DNA from: Mycolicibacterium litorale
GTDB taxonomy: Bacteria > Actinomycetota > Actinomycetes > Mycobacteriales > Mycobacteriaceae
Length of the DNA stretch: 64,000 nucleotides
Direction: 5' to 3'
NCBI RefSeq assembly: GCF_010731695.1
Contig: NZ_AP022586.1
Location: 3,162,001 to 3,226,000, forward strand
Every line of letters starts with the position of its first letter. Positions within the stretch are counted from its first letter, which is position 1. A model generated the notes under the pieces. That model was not told the origin of the DNA and did no database searches. It worked only from the letters and a program-made list of their open reading frames with translations. A program made the position numbers and the translations under genes. Of this stretch, positions 37,497-47,253 are shown piece after piece.

Positions 37497-37785
37497 GGGT
37501 GCTCCTTTTCAGTCACGAAGCCACGGCCCGGTTCGGTACGAGTGACTGACTCGTCCCCGGAGGCGGAAGGTCCGCCGACGCCGCATGGCAGCGCCCGTGC
37601 TCCGATTCGAGGGTTTCCCAATCTCGCCGCCGGATTCAAGCCGCCGGGGCGCATCCGCACCGATGAGCGAGCAGTCCTAATTAACTCCTCGCCGCAGGGC
37701 CGCAGCGAACGTCCTGCGCATGCAGGAGCCGTCGGCGCGGCGCGCTTTACTCGATCCGCAGTGTGTGACGGCTCACAAAATGCGA
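37497..37785. other. Upstream region of the exported protein gene
   Basis: Together with the rpsI terminator this makes a 334-base gap. It should hold the promoter of the gene at 37059. A relatively AT-rich stretch (AATTAACTCCT, 37679-37689) is the only notable composition change. I see no coding sequence. Confidence 0.5.
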
Positions 37786-37818
37786 ATCGCCGGGCACATC
37801 GAGGATGTGCCCGGCGAT
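37786..37818 (-). terminator. Intrinsic terminator of rplM-rpsI
   Basis: ATCGCCGGGCACAT pairs with ATGTGCCCGGCGAT, 14 perfect pairs around the loop CGAGG, starting 12 bases after the rpsI stop and followed on the minus strand by CGCATTTTG, a short U run. Confidence 0.8.
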
Positions 37819-37830
37819 CCGGCATGTCGA

Positions 37831-38304
37831 TCAGCGCTTGCTGTACTGAGGCGCCTTACGGGCCTTCTTGAGGCCGTACTTCTTACGCTCGATGGCGCGC
37901 GGGTCACGAGTCAGGAACCCGGCCTTCTTGAGCGCCGGACGATCCTCCGGCTGCACCAGGATGAGCGCACGGGCCAGCGCCAGGCGCAGGGCGCCTGCCT
38001 GCCCGGACGGGCCACCGCCGTCGAGGTGGGCGTAGACGTCGAAGCTGTCCACCCGGTCGACGGTCACCAGCGGGGCCTTGATGAGCTGCTGGTGCACCTT
38101 GTTGGGGAAGTAGTCCTCCAGGGTGCGGCCGTCCAGGTTGAACTTGCCGGTGCCGGGCACCAGGCGCACCCGCACCACGGCCTCCTTGCGGCGGCCGACG
38201 GTCTGGATCGGGCGGTCGATGTAGACGGGCTCGCGGGGTTCGACGTCCGCGGTCACTTCCTCGGTCGTCGATTCGACGGCTTCGGTTCCAGTCACCTCTG
38301 TCAT
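37831..38304 (-). CDS. rpsI: 30S ribosomal protein S9
   Basis: 157-residue S9 with a mycobacterial acidic N-terminal extension (about 28 residues, [12 protein letters not shown]...) and the conserved [17 protein letters not shown] and C-terminal [14 protein letters not shown] whose tail contacts P-site tRNA. It overlaps the rplM stop by four bases. Confidence 0.98.
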   Translation of the reverse strand: MTEVTGTEAVESTTEEVTADVEPREPVYIDRPIQTVGRRKEAVVRVRLVPGTGKFNLDGRTLEDYFPNKVHQQLIKAPLVTVDRVDSFDVYAHLDGGGPSGQAGALRLALARALILVQPEDRPALKKAGFLTRDPRAIERKKYGLKKARKAPQYSKR

Positions 38305-38744
38305 TGGGCCACCTGCTTGATCTCGAACGGAATCGGCTGCTGCGCAGCGTGCGGGTGGTTCGGGCCCGCGTACACCTTGAGCTTCTTCTGCACCTGTCGG
38401 CTCAGCTTGTTGTGCGGCAGCATGCCGACGATCGCACTCTCCACGACGCGGGTCGGATGCTTGAGCAGCACCTCACCGATGCTGCGCCGGCGCAGGCCGC
38501 CGGGGTAACCCGAGTGGCGGTAGGCGTACTTCTTGTTGATCTTGTCGCCGCTGAGAGCGATCTTCTCGGCGTTGATGACGATGACGAAATCGCCACCGTC
38601 GACATTCGGCGTGAACGTCGGCTTGTGCTTGCCGCGCAGCAGCTTGGCTGCTTCGACGGCGAGCCGGCCGAGCACCACGTCGGTGGCGTCGATGACGTAC
38701 CACGAGCGCGTGGTGTCACCCGCCTTCGGCGTGTATGTAGGCAC
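38301..38744 (-). CDS. rplM: 50S ribosomal protein L13
   Basis: 147-residue L13 ([28 protein letters not shown] ... [18 protein letters not shown]). GTG at 38744 gives the same N-terminus and length as M. tuberculosis L13 and follows GAAGGG; the open frame runs upstream to 38762. First gene of the rplM-rpsI operon. Confidence 0.98.
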   Translation of the reverse strand: MPTYTPKAGDTTRSWYVIDATDVVLGRLAVEAAKLLRGKHKPTFTPNVDGGDFVIVINAEKIALSGDKINKKYAYRHSGYPGGLRRRSIGEVLLKHPTRVVESAIVGMLPHNKLSRQVQKKLKVYAGPNHPHAAQQPIPFEIKQVAQ

Positions 38745-38928
38745 AGTGCTTACCCTTCTCATCTCGGGTTTTACCCCGCATCGGACCCCGGTGACCCGGG
38801 TGACGGTCTAGCGTGGCGGAGGTTTGTCCCGGCGACCGACGTTGACCCGGGGACCGCGTTACCGTGACGGCACCGCACACCAACGAGCGAGCTTACCTGC
38901 GCGCGTCGTCGCAGGTCAAAACGCAGAA

Positions 38929-38971
38929 CTGTGCGGTCCCTCCGGGCTCCCCTCCCGTCGGGACCGCACAG
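38929..38971 (-). terminator. Terminator of the esxU-esxT unit
   Basis: CTGTGCGGTCCC and GGGACCGCACAG form a perfect 12-base stem with a 19-base loop, 17 bases after the esxT stop, followed on the minus strand by TTCTGCGTTTTG. The rest of the 244-base gap to rplM (38745-38928) should contain the rplM promoter. Confidence 0.7.
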
Positions 38972-38988
38972 GGTCTGTGGTGGGTGGC

Positions 38989-39285
38989 TCACCACCCCCA
39001 GGCGTTGGCCGCGCTGCGATCGGTCGCCGCGACGTCGTCGGCGCCGTCGCGCACCGCGCTGCCCAAGCCGAACAGAATCTCGTTCAGCGCCGCGGCCGCC
39101 TGATCCCATCGCATCTGCTCGGCGCGGTACGCCTCGGCGGCGTGCCGGGTCCACACCTGCTGCAGCGGGGCGATCTGTGCGCGCAGTTCGTCGAGCGCGG
39201 CGTTGAGCCGTCCGTGCGTGGTGTGGATCTCCTGGCGCACGGTGTACTCGATCTGGTCGAAGTCGTAGGACAGAACGTGGTCCAT
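38989..39285 (-). CDS. esxT: ESX-4 WXG100 protein EsxT
   Basis: 98-residue WXG100-family protein of the ESX-4 type VII system, partner of EsxU. Helix-turn-helix layout with the turn at QQVWTRHAAEAY (WTR instead of WXG) and a long second helix. In M. tuberculosis EsxT-EsxU form a heterodimer. ATG at 39285 follows GGGAG; ATG at 39297 would add four residues. Last gene of the minus-strand ESX-4 unit. Confidence 0.93.
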   Translation of the reverse strand: MDHVLSYDFDQIEYTVRQEIHTTHGRLNAALDELRAQIAPLQQVWTRHAAEAYRAEQMRWDQAAAALNEILFGLGSAVRDGADDVAATDRSAANAWGW

Positions 39286-39305
39286 GGTGTCTCCCATTGT
39301 CTCCG

Positions 39306-39629
39306 CTAGAGGGTCTGGCCGATGACACCGATTTGGTGCGAATGCCCGTCTGCTGCGGCGAGCAGCGCCTGCTGATTGCTCCGCATGGTCTCGGCGATCC
39401 GCTGCAGGGCGGTGTGCAGCTTCACCGACTCGCCGTTCCAGCGGTCGACCACCTCGCGGAATCGCACGGCTGCCACGCCGCCCCACACCGACGGCGGCAC
39501 GCTGGTCATGCGGCCGATGAACGACTGCAGCATGGCCCGGATCTCTTCGTTGCGGGCGTCGATCACGCCGGCGACAGAGCCCATGAGCTCGAAGTCGGTG
39601 TTGAGCGCCCCACCGGTGGGTGTCGTCAT
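39306..39629 (-). CDS. esxU: ESX-4 WXG100 protein EsxU
   Basis: 107-residue WXG100 protein with the canonical turn in [20 protein letters not shown] (W-G-G). It begins [26 protein letters not shown]. Cotranscribed with esxT 20 bases downstream and encoded 83 bases after the Rv3446c-family gene. Secreted heterodimer partner of EsxT by family knowledge. Confidence 0.94.
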   Translation of the reverse strand: MTTPTGGALNTDFELMGSVAGVIDARNEEIRAMLQSFIGRMTSVPPSVWGGVAAVRFREVVDRWNGESVKLHTALQRIAETMRSNQQALLAAADGHSHQIGVIGQTL

Positions 39630-39712
39630 CGAGTGAATTCCCTTCTGCTGTGTGCGATATCAGGTTCGACGCCGAGAAGTCGTGTTCGGTTCCGTTGCGT
39701 CGCGGGTTTTTT

Positions 39713-40813
39713 TCAGAACACCGCGTGCGTCGACCGCACCGCGGTCTCGCACACCGGCCGGATGGGGTCGGCTCCGCCGATCGGGTGCTGGCAGCCGATC
39801 GCGATCCGCAGGGCGTTGTCGACGAGCACCGCCCACTCGGTCTGATGCTTCGCGCGCCGCTCCTGATAGGTGGCGACCGCCCGGCCGCCTCGTTCGTCGA
39901 CGGCACGGAAGTCGGTGAACACGTCGGCGTCTTCAGCCTGGAGTGCGTCGCGCAGCGTGTCGGCCACCTCTTCCAGCGGCTGGGGGCGCGGCAGCACCGA
40001 CTGGGTGAGGTGCAGCGCGACGGCGTGATCGGTGGGTGACGTGATCTGGACGCGGGCCGAACCGCTGCCCTCGGTCACGCGTTGAACGGTCCACAACGCG
40101 GGGACGATCACCCCGACGCGGCCCTCGACCAGAAGTGCCGTCGGTTCGGCAGGCGCAGGAGTGCCGTCGTAGGTGATGGCCGCGGCGCCCACGCACACGG
40201 TGGTCACCAGCGCTCCGGCGAGAAGTGGGCCGGTCCGGCGCCGCCGACGTTCGGGTGCCGGCCGATCGGTGACCCGCGCCACCGGCGGCCCCGCCCGCGT
40301 GGCGGTGACGCCCCGCTCGCCGAGGGCGGCGATGATCGCCGCAGCCAACGCATCGCCACCGACACCCGGAGGTGCGTCGACGACCGCGCTTGGCGCATGA
40401 CCGATTTCGCGGACGACCGCCGTGCACACCGCGTCGTCGGTGGTGCGGGTGATCGTGCAGACACCGGTCGAGACGACGGCCACGTGTTCGGCGGCGATCT
40501 CCACGACAGGGGTGAGACCGTCACCGAACAACTCAGCACGCGTGATCACCTCGGCGTCGATTCCGGTCGACGCCTCGAGCACCACCTCCACCCTGCGCCT
40601 GCTCCACCAACTCGGGTGGACCACGGTGAGTCCGCCGTCACCGGGGCCGGCGGCCGACCGCAGCAACTCCGTCATCACGGTGCGGACCGCGGCCGGGCGA
40701 TCGTTGACGAGCATCAGGTCATCGTCGATGGATTCGATTGCCGCACTGGCTTTGTCGTCGTCGATCGGCCGGGGCCCCCGGATCGTGACCGGCCCCACTT
40801 CGAGGAGCGTCAC
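39713..40813 (-). CDS. Type VII secretion-associated protein, Rv3446c family
   Basis: 366-residue ESX-4-associated membrane protein. The N-terminal about 180 residues form a soluble domain (VTLLEVGPVTIRGPR ... GVGGDALAAAIIAALGERG). One membrane helix (GPLLAGALVTTVCVGAAAITY) is followed by an extracytoplasmic domain of the Rv3446c C-terminal type (VGVIVPALWTVQRVTEGSGSARVQI ... CQHPI). Its role in ESX-4 is not defined. The GTG start overlaps the eccC4 stop (GTGA). Confidence 0.88.
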   Translation of the reverse strand: MTLLEVGPVTIRGPRPIDDDKASAAIESIDDDLMLVNDRPAAVRTVMTELLRSAAGPGDGGLTVVHPSWWSRRRVEVVLEASTGIDAEVITRAELFGDGLTPVVEIAAEHVAVVSTGVCTITRTTDDAVCTAVVREIGHAPSAVVDAPPGVGGDALAAAIIAALGERGVTATRAGPPVARVTDRPAPERRRRRTGPLLAGALVTTVCVGAAAITYDGTPAPAEPTALLVEGRVGVIVPALWTVQRVTEGSGSARVQITSPTDHAVALHLTQSVLPRPQPLEEVADTLRDALQAEDADVFTDFRAVDERGGRAVATYQERRAKHQTEWAVLVDNALRIAIGCQHPIGGADPIRPVCETAVRSTHAVF

Positions 40814-43800
40814 GGCGGCTCCGTCCACGCCACCTGAATGAGCTGATCGGGCGCACCGCGGGTGACCAGCGTCGCGCGGCCTGGCGGCAGCGGGGTCGGG
40901 CGGACCGAGCCGAGGAGTACGCCCTCGTCGGGTCCGGCGCTCATCATCAGGCCCATCGCACCGAGATCGCGCAGCCGTCCCAACAGCGGGTCGAACATCG
41001 CGCGGGCGGCGCCGCCGGAGCGGCGGGCCACGATCACGTGCATACCGACGTCGCGGGCATGCGGCAGATAACCGAGCAGCGGCGTCAATCCGGCCCCACC
41101 GGCGACCAGGTCGTAATCGTCGATCACGACGTACAGTTCGGGCCCCGACCACCACGAGCGAGTGCGCAGCTGCTGCTGCGTGACGCCTGCGCCGGGCATG
41201 CGGGCCGCGAGGCGCTCGATCAGGGCGGGCACCGCTGTGGCGAGCCCGGACTCGGCCATCACATAGCCGGCCAGATGGTCGGATTCGACGACGCCGAGCA
41301 GGGTGCGGCGAAAGTCGACGAGGAGCAGCTGCACCGCATCCGGCGGATTGCTCGCGATCAACCCGGCGCACAGTGTGCGTAGCACGGCGGTCTTCCCGCA
41401 CTCGACGTCGCCGAGCACGATGAGATGTTGCTGTGCCGCGAAATCGACTGCGACCGCGGTTCTTTCCGCTTCACCGAGTCCGATGAGCACCCGGGTTGCG
41501 GACTGGGCGCCGGCGATGTCGTGGCGACGGACGAGTGCGGGTAGCGCAGCGATCGGCGGCGCACTGCGATGCCCGTAGCGGATCCGCAAGGTGCCCGCGG
41601 CGGCGGTGAGCGCCGCGCCGAGCCCATCGGCACTCCGGTGTCCGTCGAGGCGCGGCAACGCGATCACCGTCTCGCGCCCGTCGCGGGTGAGGCCCCGGCC
41701 CGGTGGACCGTCGGTGAGCTGCCGGGCCCGCTTGCGGTCCATCTCCGATTCCGCCGGATCTCCCAGGCGCAGCTCGATGCGGGTGCCGAGTTGGTCCTTG
41801 AGCGCCGGGCGCAGATCGGCCCAGCGCGATGCGGTGAGGACGACGTGCACGCCATAGGACAGCCCCTGAACGGCGAGCGCGGTGATCGAGGGCTCGAGTT
41901 GCTCGAAGTCCCGCCGCAGGACCGCCCAGCCGTCGACGACGAGGAACACCTCGCCGTAGGGGTCTCCCCCGGCGACGGGATCTCCCGCGGCGCGGCGGCG
42001 ACGGTAGTCGGCGATCGACTCGATGCCGTCGCGGCGGAACCGCTGTTCCCGTGCGCGGACGAGGGATTCGCATTCGGCGACGATCCGGCGGAGCAGATCG
42101 GCGTCCTGCCGTCCGGCCACCACGCCGGTGTGCGGCAGGTCCGCCATCGCGGCCAGTGCACCGCCGCCGAGGTCGAGGCAGTAGAACTGCACGTCCCGGG
42201 GATCGTTCGTGGCCGCGAGCGCCAGCATCAGTGTGCGCAGTGCAGTCGACTTGCCCGCGCGCGGACCTCCGACCACCGCGACGTTGCCCGCCGCGCCACC
42301 GAGGCCGACGGCGTAGAGCTCGCGCCGCTGTTCGAACGGGCAGTCCACCAGGCCGATCGGCACGCTGAGCGGCGCGGCCTGGTCGGTAGGCGCGCGGGAC
42401 AGCACGGCGTCGAGAGTGGGTGGATCAGACAGGGGCGGCAGCCACACCCGGTGGGCCGGAGTGCCGTGGCCGGCCAGCCGGTCCACCACGGCGTCGAGCA
42501 GCGATGACATCGAACCGGTTGCAGACGAGGTCTTTTCGTGCGGTTCACCTGCGGCGGTGGTGAAGAGCCGCGGCCTGGGCGCGTTATCGGGTGCGCCGCG
42601 CGCCGCGGTGACCGGACCGGAGACGAATGCCGTGCGGAATCGGGTCAGCTCGCCGGAGGCCGTTTTCAGATAGCCGACGCCGGGGGTGTTGGGCAGATCG
42701 TGGGCGTCAGCCACACCGAGGACCGCCCGCGATTCGCCGGCCGAGAAGGTCTTGAGGCAGATCCGGTACGACAGGTGGGTGTCGAGTCCGCGCAGCCGGC
42801 CCTCGTCGAGGCGTTGGCTCGCGAGCAGCAGGTGCATGCCCAGCGAGCGGCCAACCCGCCCGATCGCGAGGAACAGTTCGGCGAAATCGGGATGCTGGGT
42901 GAGAAGTTCGGAGAATTCGTCGACGACGATGAGCAGCACCGGCAGCGCAGGCAAATCGGGTCGCGACGACCTCGCCTTCCGGTAGCCGGCGATGTTCGCG
43001 ATGTTTCCGGCGCTGCGCAGCAGTTGCTGGCGGCGGTGCATCTCGCCGGCCAGGGCGTCCCGCATGCGCGAGACCAGATGCGCTTCCTCCTCGAGGTTGG
43101 TGATCACCGCCGAGACGTGTGCGGTCCGGTCCAGGCCGAGAAAGGTGGCGCCGCCCTTGAAGTCGACGAGGATGAGGTTCAGGGTGTCCGGCGGGTGCGA
43201 GGCGATCAGGCCGAGGGTCAACGTGCGCAGCAGCTCGGATTTTCCCGAGCCGGTGGCGCCGACGCACAATCCGTGCGGCCCCATCCCGTGTTCGGCGGCT
43301 TCCTTGAGGTCGAGTTCCACCGGGATCCCGTTGTCCGACAGCCCGATCGGCACGCGGAGGAACTGCGCCGGGGCCCGCGGTCGCCACACGGCCGCGGGGT
43401 CGACCGACGCCGGATCCCCTATGCCGAGCAGATCCTGCCAGTTCCGGGGCGCCGTTCGGGCCGGCGCCTCGTCGACGCCTGCGCGGGCGGCCAACCGCCT
43501 GGCGCAGACGACGGTCTGTTCGCGGGTGAGCCCGTCCGGCTTGCCCACCCGCTCGTCGCCGGCGCGGTCGCGAATCACCACCTCACCCCGTTCGACGTGC
43601 ACGGTGGTGTCACCGTCTTCCGCCGCGCCGAGGCACAGCACCGTCACGGCGGGTGAGGGGGCCGGCAGGGGTGCTCCGTCCGCGATCAGCACGAGGTGCG
43701 CACCGGACGATCGTTGGTGCGGTATCCACTTCAGCCAGTCCCACGCGCCCCCGACGGCACGCACGGTGACGTCGTCGGGGCCGTGCAGTGTGGCGAGTTG

Positions 43801-44502
43801 GCACAGCGCCGCCCGGACGAGGTTCCGCACCGCGGCGGGATCACCGCTGAAGCAGATCAGGCCGGGGACGAGGAGGTTCACAGTGAGCGGCAGACCGTCG
43901 ACCGTGGACCGGTCCCTCACCAGCGCCCGCGCGGCCTCCGCGGTCACCGGATCCACGTCGTCGTTGCCCGCCGCCTGCGGCGCGACCAGCTGGACGCTCG
44001 TCGGCGCTTGACCGAGACCGATTCGTACACAACCGAACTCAGCGTGCTGCGGACTGCGCTCCCACATTCGGCCGCCGCCGGCGATGACCCACAGGGTGTG
44101 CGGATCCGGGTGGGTGTGGTGCTCGTCGTCGTACTGCCCGCGAGCGGTGCCGGCGACGGCACGGTCGACACCGTCGAGATAGCGAAGGTAATCGCGCCGG
44201 TTACGGTCGACCTCGGCGCCGCGCTGTGTCCCGCGGGCGCCGAATACCAGGGTGCCGACCAGTGACATCACCATCATGACGGGAAAGAAGCCGAACATCG
44301 GGCTGCGCGCCTGGCCCGCCCCGGAGGTGAAGTACAGCAGCATCATCCCGCCTGCGGCGATGAGCATCGCGAAAGGCATCAGCCGGGCCAGCGGGTGACC
44401 GCCGGCCTGCCGGGGTACCGCAGGCGGCGTCTGCAGGACGAATTCCCCCGTACGGGCCAGGCGTTCGGTGATGTCCATCGTTGTTTGGACGGCCGGGACC
44501 AC
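40810..44502 (-). CDS. eccC4: ESX-4 secretion ATPase EccC4
   Basis: 1230-residue FtsK/SpoIIIE-type motor of ESX-4. Two N-terminal membrane segments (LMPFAMLIAAGGMMLLYF; FFPVMMVMSLVGTLVFG) precede three ATPase domains. The Walker A motifs are GATGSGKS (about residue 418), GGPRAGKS (about 748) and GDVECGKT (about 1033), each with Walker B strands such as LLIVVDEF and LYVVIDDY. All three P-loops keep Lys, so none is obviously dead. GTG at 44502 is chosen because AGGGA lies upstream and the length matches other EccC4 proteins; the frame is open to 44610. Divergent from eccD4. Confidence 0.95.
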   Translation of the reverse strand: MVPAVQTTMDITERLARTGEFVLQTPPAVPRQAGGHPLARLMPFAMLIAAGGMMLLYFTSGAGQARSPMFGFFPVMMVMSLVGTLVFGARGTQRGAEVDRNRRDYLRYLDGVDRAVAGTARGQYDDEHHTHPDPHTLWVIAGGGRMWERSPQHAEFGCVRIGLGQAPTSVQLVAPQAAGNDDVDPVTAEAARALVRDRSTVDGLPLTVNLLVPGLICFSGDPAAVRNLVRAALCQLATLHGPDDVTVRAVGGAWDWLKWIPHQRSSGAHLVLIADGAPLPAPSPAVTVLCLGAAEDGDTTVHVERGEVVIRDRAGDERVGKPDGLTREQTVVCARRLAARAGVDEAPARTAPRNWQDLLGIGDPASVDPAAVWRPRAPAQFLRVPIGLSDNGIPVELDLKEAAEHGMGPHGLCVGATGSGKSELLRTLTLGLIASHPPDTLNLILVDFKGGATFLGLDRTAHVSAVITNLEEEAHLVSRMRDALAGEMHRRQQLLRSAGNIANIAGYRKARSSRPDLPALPVLLIVVDEFSELLTQHPDFAELFLAIGRVGRSLGMHLLLASQRLDEGRLRGLDTHLSYRICLKTFSAGESRAVLGVADAHDLPNTPGVGYLKTASGELTRFRTAFVSGPVTAARGAPDNAPRPRLFTTAAGEPHEKTSSATGSMSSLLDAVVDRLAGHGTPAHRVWLPPLSDPPTLDAVLSRAPTDQAAPLSVPIGLVDCPFEQRRELYAVGLGGAAGNVAVVGGPRAGKSTALRTLMLALAATNDPRDVQFYCLDLGGGALAAMADLPHTGVVAGRQDADLLRRIVAECESLVRAREQRFRRDGIESIADYRRRRAAGDPVAGGDPYGEVFLVVDGWAVLRRDFEQLEPSITALAVQGLSYGVHVVLTASRWADLRPALKDQLGTRIELRLGDPAESEMDRKRARQLTDGPPGRGLTRDGRETVIALPRLDGHRSADGLGAALTAAAGTLRIRYGHRSAPPIAALPALVRRHDIAGAQSATRVLIGLGEAERTAVAVDFAAQQHLIVLGDVECGKTAVLRTLCAGLIASNPPDAVQLLLVDFRRTLLGVVESDHLAGYVMAESGLATAVPALIERLAARMPGAGVTQQQLRTRSWWSGPELYVVIDDYDLVAGGAGLTPLLGYLPHARDVGMHVIVARRSGGAARAMFDPLLGRLRDLGAMGLMMSAGPDEGVLLGSVRPTPLPPGRATLVTRGAPDQLIQVAWTEPP

Positions 44503-44566
44503 GGATCGGTTCCCTGTCCACAGCGTGGAAATTCCGTGCGTCGGGGTGTCGGCTCGCGCGGTTACG

Positions 44567-44579
44567 GTGACGAAGTCAC
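44567..44579. promoter_or_regulatory. Small dyad in the eccC4-eccD4 divergent promoter region
   Basis: GTGAC-GAA-GTCAC, a perfect 5-base dyad, lies 21 bases before the eccD4 start in the 97-base gap separating the two divergent ESX-4 units. It may be a shared regulator site; a TACGGT -10-like hexamer overlaps its left arm. Confidence 0.35.
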
Positions 44580-44599
44580 GAGCGATCCCGGGGGGAGTC

Positions 44600-45913
44600 A
44601 TGTCACTCAACGTGTGTCACGTGTCGGTGTACGCCGACGACGATATGGACGCGGTCGATCTGGTTCTGCCGGCGCGGGTTCCGGTGGTGTCGCTGCTCCC
44701 CGAGATCGTCGACCTCGTGACGGCGGGGCCCACCGGACCACGAGAGCCGTGGCAGCTCACCACGGTGAGCGGAGCCGTGCTCGATGAGTCGATTGCGTTG
44801 CAGGATCAAGGTATCGGTGACGGTGATCTGCTGCTGTTGAGCCCGGCGCGACCGCGGCTACCCGTCTTCGGCCGCACCGACCTCGTCACGGCGGTGATCG
44901 CGGCGGCCCCCGCACGGGGCGATACGCGCGCACTGCGGGTCACCACCGGATTGGTCGCCGCGTCGGCGGGCGCACTGGCCTGCCTCGCCGGGCGGAGTGC
45001 GGGTCCGGCATCGGTGCTCACCGCGGGTGCGCTGTGGTGCGTGGTGGCCGGCGCCGCGGTCGCCGCTACCCGGTCGGGCCGCGGTCTGTGGGTGTGCGGC
45101 CCGCTCACGTGCCTCACAGTCCTCATGGCGGCGCTGTGTGGCGCCCTCGCCGTTCCCGGTCCGTTCGGCGCACCGCACGCACTGCTCGCCGCGGCGACGG
45201 CCGGCGCCGCCTCACTCGTCCTCCTCCGGCTCGGCGTCGGCTCGTCCGTCGCGTCGACGGCCTCGGCGTGCGGCGGTCTGCTGGCCACTGTCGCGATGTC
45301 CGGCGCGGTGGTGTGGGAGCTGCCGAGCCATTCGGCCGGCGTGCTGCTGGCACTGCTCGCGCTCGGCGGGTTGAGCGTGGCGCCCCGGCTGTCGGTGGCG
45401 ATCGGCGGGCTCGCGCCCGCACCGTCGCTGAGCGACGAACCGCACCCCGACGCAGATCGAGGGGCGAGCGCCGGGCACCGGGTGCTCATCGGACTCGTCC
45501 TCGGCGCCTGTGCGGCAGCGGGTGTGGGATCCGCCGTCGTGGCGATCGCCTGTCTGCGCGGCTCGGGACACTGGGTGCCTGGCGCCGCGTTCTGCGCCGT
45601 CGTCGGGGCGGCGCTGCTGCTGCGCTCCCGTTGCTACGCCGCCGGGCGGTGCCGGTGGGCGCTCACTCTGTCCGGGACCTCTGCCCTCACAGCGGGTTTC
45701 GCGATAGTTGCCGCACAGTACGGCCAGTGGGCGGCGGCGGTCGCCGTGTGCGCCGGCGTCGCCGCGATCGCACACGAGGGTTCCGGCGAAACGTCACCGG
45801 TCGCGTCGCGGTCGCTGGAGGTGTTCGAGTATGCCGTGCTGGCCGCGGTCGTCCCCGTCGCCTGCGCGGTGCTGGACGTGTTCAGCCTGGTGCGCACCGC
45901 GAGCCTGATATGA
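44600..45913 (+). CDS. eccD4: ESX-4 membrane channel protein EccD4
   Basis: 437-residue EccD: an N-terminal ubiquitin-like YukD domain (CHVSVYADDDMDAVDLVLPARVPVVSLLPEIVDLV ... DGDLLLLSPA, about 1-95) followed by about eleven hydrophobic membrane helices. EccD forms the membrane vestibule of the type VII pore. ATG at 44600 just after GGGGGAG. Its stop overlaps the mycP4 start (ATGA). Confidence 0.93.
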   Translation: MSLNVCHVSVYADDDMDAVDLVLPARVPVVSLLPEIVDLVTAGPTGPREPWQLTTVSGAVLDESIALQDQGIGDGDLLLLSPARPRLPVFGRTDLVTAVIAAAPARGDTRALRVTTGLVAASAGALACLAGRSAGPASVLTAGALWCVVAGAAVAATRSGRGLWVCGPLTCLTVLMAALCGALAVPGPFGAPHALLAAATAGAASLVLLRLGVGSSVASTASACGGLLATVAMSGAVVWELPSHSAGVLLALLALGGLSVAPRLSVAIGGLAPAPSLSDEPHPDADRGASAGHRVLIGLVLGACAAAGVGSAVVAIACLRGSGHWVPGAAFCAVVGAALLLRSRCYAAGRCRWALTLSGTSALTAGFAIVAAQYGQWAAAVAVCAGVAAIAHEGSGETSPVASRSLEVFEYAVLAAVVPVACAVLDVFSLVRTASLI

Positions 45914-47253
45914 CCACCCGCATGGCGGCGACGGCGCTCACCGGGCTGCTCGTGGCGGGCGTGCCGTTGGTCACCGCCCCACCTGTGTCGGCGGTGACTC
46001 CTCCCCCCGTCGACGAATCGTTCCTGCCGGCGCCCGCACCACCGGCACCGCCGCAGCGCACCGCGCAGCGCTCGGAGTGTTCCGGCGCCGTCCGCACAGC
46101 CGGCGCGGACGCAGCGACGGGCTCATCACAGCTGGACATGCTCGACCTGCCGAAGGTCTGGCCCCTCACCCGGGGCGCCGGGCAGACCGTCGCCGTGATC
46201 GATACCGGCGTGGCCCGGCACCGGCTGCTCCCCCGGCTGATCCCCGGTGGTGACTACGTGTCCACCGGTGACGGCACCGACGACTGCGACGGGCACGGCA
46301 CTCTGGTGGCCGGGATCATCGGAGCCAGCGGTGAATTCGACGGCGTGGCGCCTGACGCGGCGGTGCTGGGCATCCGGCAGTCGAGCAACAAGTTCGGCCC
46401 GGCCGACGAACCCGGCGCCGGCGGCTACGGTGACGTGCACACGTTGGCACTCGCGGTGCGCGCCGCGGCCGATCTCGGCGCCACGGTCATCAATGTGTCG
46501 TCGGTGGCGTGCCTGGCGTCGGCCGAGGCCCTTGACGACCGGGCACTGGGCGCTGCGCTGTCCTACGCCGTCGACGTGCGCAACGCGGTGGTCGTGACCG
46601 CGGCGGGCAACGTCGGCGGACCGGGCCAGTGCCCCACCCAGAATCCGACGAACCCAGGGCGCCCTGATTGGCGCACAGTCGAATCCATCGCCAGCCCCGC
46701 CTGGTACGACGATCTGGTGCTGACCGTCGGGTCGGTGACGGCCGACGGTGCCCCGTCGGCGTTCACCCTCGCCGGGCCGTGGGTCGACGTCGCCGCACCG
46801 GGCGAGCGGGTGGTCTCACTCGACCCGGACGGTGACGGACTGGTCGACGCCCTGCCCGCGGCCAGAGATGCCACGCCGATCGCCGGCACCAGCTACGCCG
46901 CTCCGGTGGTCTCCGGGGTGGCCGCGCTCGTGCGCTCACGATGGCCGCATCTGACCGCCCGTCAGGTGATGCAACGCATCGAGGACACCGCGCACCGGCC
47001 GCCTGGCGGCTGGGATCCCGTCGTCGGTCACGGTGTGGTCGACGTATCGGCCGCGGTCAGCGGTGGGGCCCCCGCCGCCCTGCCGGACGATACGGCGCGA
47101 CCGGTCGCCGTACCACCGGACGTCCGGGCAGATCCGCGACCACGGCGCATCGCGACGGCCGGAGCGGGACTGTGCGTCGGGGTCGCCATCCTCGTCGGGT
47201 GGAGTGCCTCATCGCGCCGGCACGCCCGGGCCGACCGCATCGCGCGCGACTGA
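45910..47253 (+). CDS. mycP4: ESX-4 mycosin protease MycP4
   Basis: 447-residue subtilisin-like mycosin. Signal peptide (MTTRMAATALTGLLVAGVPLVTAPPVSA), catalytic triad Asp98 (AVIDTGV), His129 (DGHGT) and Ser328 (GTSYAAP) with oxyanion Asn234 (AAGN), then a C-terminal membrane helix (AGAGLCVGVAILVGWSA) and basic tail facing the cytoplasm. Mycosins stabilise and process their ESX complex at the periplasmic side. It converges with eccB4, overlapping its 3' end by 45 bases. Confidence 0.95.
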   Translation: MTTRMAATALTGLLVAGVPLVTAPPVSAVTPPPVDESFLPAPAPPAPPQRTAQRSECSGAVRTAGADAATGSSQLDMLDLPKVWPLTRGAGQTVAVIDTGVARHRLLPRLIPGGDYVSTGDGTDDCDGHGTLVAGIIGASGEFDGVAPDAAVLGIRQSSNKFGPADEPGAGGYGDVHTLALAVRAAADLGATVINVSSVACLASAEALDDRALGAALSYAVDVRNAVVVTAAGNVGGPGQCPTQNPTNPGRPDWRTVESIASPAWYDDLVLTVGSVTADGAPSAFTLAGPWVDVAAPGERVVSLDPDGDGLVDALPAARDATPIAGTSYAAPVVSGVAALVRSRWPHLTARQVMQRIEDTAHRPPGGWDPVVGHGVVDVSAAVSGGAPAALPDDTARPVAVPPDVRADPRPRRIATAGAGLCVGVAILVGWSASSRRHARADRIARD